This document shows, one piece after another, positions 60,493 through 64,000 of a stretch of 64,000 nt of DNA; position 1 is the first letter of the stretch, and each line of letters begins with the position of its first letter. The DNA comes from Micromonospora zamorensis (lineage in GTDB: Bacteria; Actinomycetota; Actinomycetes; Mycobacteriales; Micromonosporaceae). Both the position numbers and the translations under genes were made by a program. The stretch is taken from contig NZ_LT607755.1 in NCBI RefSeq assembly GCF_900090275.1, positions 4,836,001 through 4,900,000 of the forward strand. Direction: 5' to 3'. The notes under the pieces were generated by a model. The model was not told the DNA's origin, did not search any database, and saw only the letters and a program-made list of their open reading frames with translations.

Positions 60493-61182
60493 TCAGGCTT
60501 CGCGGGTCGGGTCCGGGTGGGCGCGCGGCGGGGCGTAGCGGGGCACGTACTCCTGGCCGGTGAGCTTCTGGATCTCGCCCATCAGCTCATCCGTCATCTG
60601 CCGCAGCGAGGTGCGGTCGTCCGGTCGGCCGGTGAAGTCCAGCGGCTTGCCGAACCGGACGGTGATCTTGGCGGTGCCGGGACGCGGCACCCGGGCACCG
60701 ATCGGCTGCGCCTTGTCCGTGCCGATCATGCCGACCGGGATGATCGGCACGCCGGCGGAGATCGCCAGTCGGGCCGCCCCGGTCCGCCCTCGGTAGAGCT
60801 TGCCGTCCGGCGAGCGGGTGCCCTCCGGGTAGACCACCACCAGGTCACCGCCCTTGAGCGCCGGGATCGCCGCGTCGAACGCGGACAGCGCGGCCCGACC
60901 GCCGGCCCGCTCGACCGGAATGGCGCCCAGACCGGTGAGCACGAACTTGGAGATCGCACCCTTCACACCGGCGCCCTTGAAATACTCCGACTTGGCCCAG
61001 AACGCGAGGTGGCGGGGCACGACCGTGCCGAGGAACAGCTCGTCGGCCACGGAGAGGTGGTTGCCGGCGAAGACCGCGCCGCCGGTCGCCGGCACGTGTT
61101 CCAGCCCCTCCACGGTCGGGCGGAACGCCAACCGCAGCGTCGGCGCCACGGTGAGCTTGCCGATGGTGTAGAGCAGGGGCAC
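60493..61182 (-). CDS. 1-acyl-sn-glycerol-3-phosphate acyltransferase family protein (PlsC-like)
   Basis: Membrane-associated acyltransferase of 229 residues for phospholipid synthesis. The catalytic HxxxxD motif is NHLSVADE, followed by the substrate-binding VYPEGTRSPDG and a VPIIPVGMIG segment. I chose the GTG at 61180-61182 (VPLLYTIGKLTVAP) because of the GGAGG four bases upstream; longer starts run into the ileS terminator. Downstream of ileS on the same strand. Confidence 0.9.
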   Translation of the reverse strand: MPLLYTIGKLTVAPTLRLAFRPTVEGLEHVPATGGAVFAGNHLSVADELFLGTVVPRHLAFWAKSEYFKGAGVKGAISKFVLTGLGAIPVERAGGRAALSAFDAAIPALKGGDLVVVYPEGTRSPDGKLYRGRTGAARLAISAGVPIIPVGMIGTDKAQPIGARVPRPGTAKITVRFGKPLDFTGRPDDRTSLRQMTDELMGEIQKLTGQEYVPRYAPPRAHPDPTREA

Positions 61183-61227
61183 TGGTCCTCCGGCAGATGA
61201 GGTGCGAACAGGCGGTGTCACGGTAGC

Positions 61228-61268
61228 GGACGCCTCCACACTCCGCCGACGGAGGTGTGGAGGCGTCC
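61228..61268 (-). terminator. Terminator of ileS
   Basis: GGACGCCTCCACA and TGTGGAGGCGTCC, a perfect 13-base stem with an additional inner CTCC/GGAG pairing, nine bases after the ileS stop. Confidence 0.82.
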
Positions 61269-61277
61269 GTACCGCGG

Positions 61278-64000
61278 CTACGAACGGCGGACGGTGACCG
61301 TCACCCGCTCGCCGTCGCCGACCTCACCGGCGAAGCCGTCGATGCCCTCGGCGAAGTCCACCGAGTCGGCCAGCACCTCCCGGGAGACGAAGTCGACGTA
61401 CGCCGCCACTGCCGCACGCACCTCGTCGGACGCCGACACCGACACCACGATCCGGTCGGAGACGTCCAGGTCGGCGTCACGGCGGGCCTGCTGCACCACC
61501 CGCACCACGTCGCGGGCCAGCCCCTCGGCGGCCAACTCCGGGGTCACGTCGGTGTCCAGCACCACCACGCCCTCGCCGCCGGGCAGTGGCGCCGAGTGTT
61601 CGGCGTCGGCGGCGACCAGGCGCAGCTCGTACTCACCCTCGGCGAGGGTGACGCCGGCAGCCACCGGGGCGCCGTCGACCAGCTCCCAGTCCCCCGCCTT
61701 GACCGCCTTGATCACCTGCTGCACCTGCTTGCCGACCCGCGGGCCGAGCGCCCGGGGCACCACGGTCAACACCTGCTCGCAGTACGCGGACAGCTCCGCG
61801 CTGAACTCCACGGCCTTCACGTTGACCTCGTCGGTGACCAGGTCGGCGAACGGCCGCAACTGCTCCGCCGCCGGCGAGGCCACTGTCAGCTTCGACAGCG
61901 GCAGCCGCACCCGCAGACCCTTGGCCTTGCGCAGCGACAGCGCCGCCGAGGCGACCGCCCGGGTGGCGTCCATCGCGGCGACCAGGTCGTGGTCGGCCGG
62001 GAACTCGGTCGCCTCCGGCCAGTCGGTCAGGTGCACCGACCGCTCCCCGGTCAGGCCACGCCAGATCTCCTCCGCGGTCAACGGCGCGAGCGGCGCCACC
62101 ACCCGGCAGAGCGTCTCCAGCACGGTCCAGAGCGTGTCGAACGCGTCGGCGTCCCCGGACCAGAACCGGTCCCGGGAGCGGCGCACGTACCAGTTGGTCA
62201 GCGCGTCCAGGTAGGACCGAACGGTGGCGCAGGCGCCGGAGATGTCGTACGCGTCCATCTGCGCGCCAACGGTGGCCACCAGCTCGTTCGTCTTCGCCAG
62301 CACGTACCGGTCTAGCAGGTGCGTCGAGTCGGTACGTCGACGCGCCTGGTGCCCGTCGGCGTTGGCGTAGAGCGTGAAGAAGTACCAGACGTTCCACAGC
62401 GGCAGCAGCACCTGCCGGACGGCGTCACGGATGCCCGCCTCGGTGACCGCCATGTCACCGCCGCGCAGCACCGGCGAGGACATCAGCATCCACCGCATCG
62501 CGTCCGAGCCGTACGCGTCGAAGACGTGGTAGACGTCCGGGTAGTTGCGCAGGCTCTTGGACATCTTGCGCCCGTCCGAGCCGAGCAGGATGCCGTGGCT
62601 CAGGCAGTTGCGGAACGCTGGCCTGTCGAACAGCGCGGTGGCCAGCACGTGCATCGTGTAGAACCAGCCGCGGGTCTGCCCGATGTACTCGACGATGAAG
62701 TCACCCGGGTAGTGGTGCTCGAACCAGTCCGCGTTCTCGAACGGGTAGTGCACCTGGGCGAACGGCATCGAACCGGACTCGAACCAGCAGTCCAGCACCT
62801 CCGGCACCCGGCGCATCATCGACTGACCGGTCGGGTCGTCCGGGTTCGGGCGGACCAGGTCGTCCACCGCCGGCCGGTGCAGGTCGGTGAGGCGTACGCC
62901 GAAGTCACGCTCGATGTCGGCGAGCGAGCCGTAGACGTCGAGCCGGGGGTAGTTCGGGTCGTCGGACTTCCACGCCGGGATCGGCGAACCCCAGAACCGG
63001 TTCCGGCTGATCGACCAGTCCCGGGCGTTGGCCAGCCACTTGCCGAACGAGCCGTCCTTGATGTGGCCGGGCGTCCAGTTGATCTCCTGGTTCAGCTCGA
63101 CCATCCGGTCCCGGAACTGCGTCACGGCGACGAACCACGACGACACCGCCTTGTAGACCAGCGGGGTGTCGCAGCGCCAGCAGTGCGGGTACGAGTGGGT
63201 GTAGGTGTCCTGCTTGAGCACCACCCCCCGCTCCTTCAGCTCCCGGATCACCGGCTTGTTGACGTCGAAGACCTGCTCACCCTGGTACGGCGGGACCAGC
63301 GCCGTGAACCGGGTGTGGTCGTCCACCGTGACGATGGTCGGGATGCCGGCGGCGTTGCAGACGTTCTGGTCGTCCTCACCGAAGGCCGGGGCGAGGTGCA
63401 CGATCCCGGTGCCGTCCTCGGTGGTGACGAACTCCGCGCCGAGCACCTGGTAGGCGTTCTCCCCGGCCTGCTCGACGAGGAAGTCGAACAGCGGCGTGTA
63501 GCGGCGTCCGACCAGGTCACGGCCGTACACCGTGCCGACCTGCTCGAAACCGTCCAGCTCCTTGGCGTACGCGGCCAGCCGCGCCGCGCCGACCACGAAC
63601 CGCTCCCCGTCGCGTTCCAGCACCGCGTACTCGATGTCCGGGCCGACGGCGAGCGCCAGGTTCGACGGCAGGGTCCACGGCGTGGTCGTCCAGACGCCCA
63701 GCTTGACCGGCCCGCGCAGCAGCTCCGGCGCGGACTCGTCGGCGGTCAGCCCGAACCACACCGACAGCGTGGGGTCGTGCCGGTCCCGGTAGACGTCGTC
63801 CATCCGGGTCTCGGTGTTCGACAGCGGCGTCTCGCAGCGCCAGCAGTACGCCAGCACCCGGAAACCCTCGTAGATCAGACCCTTGTCGTGCAGGGTCTTG
63901 AAGGCCCACATGACGCTTTCCATGTAGTCCAGGTCGAGGGTCTTGTAGTCGTTGGCGAAGTCGACCCAGCGGGCCTGCCGGTTGATGTACCGCTCCCAGT
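61278..64000 (-). CDS. ileS: Isoleucyl-tRNA synthetase, partial (N-terminus outside window)
   Basis: Class I synthetase charging tRNA-Ile. The part in the window, 907 codons without the N-terminal HIGH region, includes the editing domain, the ATP-binding KMSKS motif ([11 protein letters not shown]), the anticodon-binding helical domain ([10 protein letters not shown] onward), and the C-terminal DUF5915-like domain ending in VTVTVRRS. This is the eukaryote-like IleRS type normal in actinobacteria, which in many taxa goes with low mupirocin sensitivity. The frame stays open through base 64000 ([20 protein letters not shown]). Confidence 0.96.
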   Translation of the reverse strand, partial: WERYINRQARWVDFANDYKTLDLDYMESVMWAFKTLHDKGLIYEGFRVLAYCWRCETPLSNTETRMDDVYRDRHDPTLSVWFGLTADESAPELLRGPVKLGVWTTTPWTLPSNLALAVGPDIEYAVLERDGERFVVGAARLAAYAKELDGFEQVGTVYGRDLVGRRYTPLFDFLVEQAGENAYQVLGAEFVTTEDGTGIVHLAPAFGEDDQNVCNAAGIPTIVTVDDHTRFTALVPPYQGEQVFDVNKPVIRELKERGVVLKQDTYTHSYPHCWRCDTPLVYKAVSSWFVAVTQFRDRMVELNQEINWTPGHIKDGSFGKWLANARDWSISRNRFWGSPIPAWKSDDPNYPRLDVYGSLADIERDFGVRLTDLHRPAVDDLVRPNPDDPTGQSMMRRVPEVLDCWFESGSMPFAQVHYPFENADWFEHHYPGDFIVEYIGQTRGWFYTMHVLATALFDRPAFRNCLSHGILLGSDGRKMSKSLRNYPDVYHVFDAYGSDAMRWMLMSSPVLRGGDMAVTEAGIRDAVRQVLLPLWNVWYFFTLYANADGHQARRRTDSTHLLDRYVLAKTNELVATVGAQMDAYDISGACATVRSYLDALTNWYVRRSRDRFWSGDADAFDTLWTVLETLCRVVAPLAPLTAEEIWRGLTGERSVHLTDWPEATEFPADHDLVAAMDATRAVASAALSLRKAKGLRVRLPLSKLTVASPAAEQLRPFADLVTDEVNVKAVEFSAELSAYCEQVLTVVPRALGPRVGKQVQQVIKAVKAGDWELVDGAPVAAGVTLAEGEYELRLVAADAEHSAPLPGGEGVVVLDTDVTPELAAEGLARDVVRVVQQARRDADLDVSDRIVVSVSASDEVRAAVAAYVDFVSREVLADSVDFAEGIDGFAGEVGDGERVTVTVRRS

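Overview
The window is a 64 kb piece of a very GC-rich actinobacterial chromosome. Codon use (strong third-position G/C), many GTG starts, the gene families present (DUF397, DUF4870, DUF3618, mycosin, actinobacterial IleRS) and the order rne-rplU-rpmA-obgE point to Micromonosporaceae, most likely Micromonospora; this is inference from content, not a database match. Nearly all of it is ordinary chromosomal backbone. No tRNA, rRNA, CRISPR array, transposase or prophage was found. The sequence cuts one gene at each end: dnaJ (C-terminal part missing) and ileS (N-terminal part missing).

Layout. 0-4.5 kb: dnaJ2 and its repressor gene hrcA with a CIRCE operator, a DUF4870 membrane protein, hemW, and an enoyl-CoA hydratase starting 20 bp from hemW. 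4.5-13.5 kb: an SDR lacking the usual Tyr/Lys pair, a membrane-anchored lysozyme-like protein, a phytanoyl-CoA dioxygenase-like protein, two convergent LtrA proteins, a MOSC protein, and a drug-type ABC exporter with a MerR regulator and a MerR-type promoter. 13.6-16.7 kb: a sugar ABC importer (lipoprotein plus two permeases, no ATPase). 16.9-18.8 kb: two nearly identical GlsB/YmgE genes from a recent 344 bp duplication, three copies of a 65 bp palindromic repeat and two 18 bp tandem arrays. 18.8-32.2 kb: housekeeping genes lepA, rpsT, holA, comEC, comEA, degV, a histidine phosphatase, rsfS and nadD. 32.4-37.5 kb: PadR regulator, FAD monooxygenase, aminopeptidase N and an orphan DUF397 protein.

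37.9-45.8 kb looks like a stress-related block: a CYP152 peroxygenase, a zinc alcohol dehydrogenase with an SRPBCC protein, a glycosyltransferase, and several small membrane proteins (DUF3618, holin-like, DUF4383, DUF6766). Several of its upstream regions carry candidate SigB/SigF-type promoters (GNNT-N15-17-GGGTAR), suggesting shared control by a general-stress sigma factor.

46-61 kb: obgE, rpmA, rplU, rne, the TIGR03936 protein and its radical-SAM partner (TIGR03960). Between those two partners lies a three-gene type VII secretion-like operon: a helical protein, a WxG/glycine-rich protein and a mycosin protease, preceded by an inverted repeat. An unknown Pro-rich membrane protein, a PlsC-type acyltransferase and ileS end the window.
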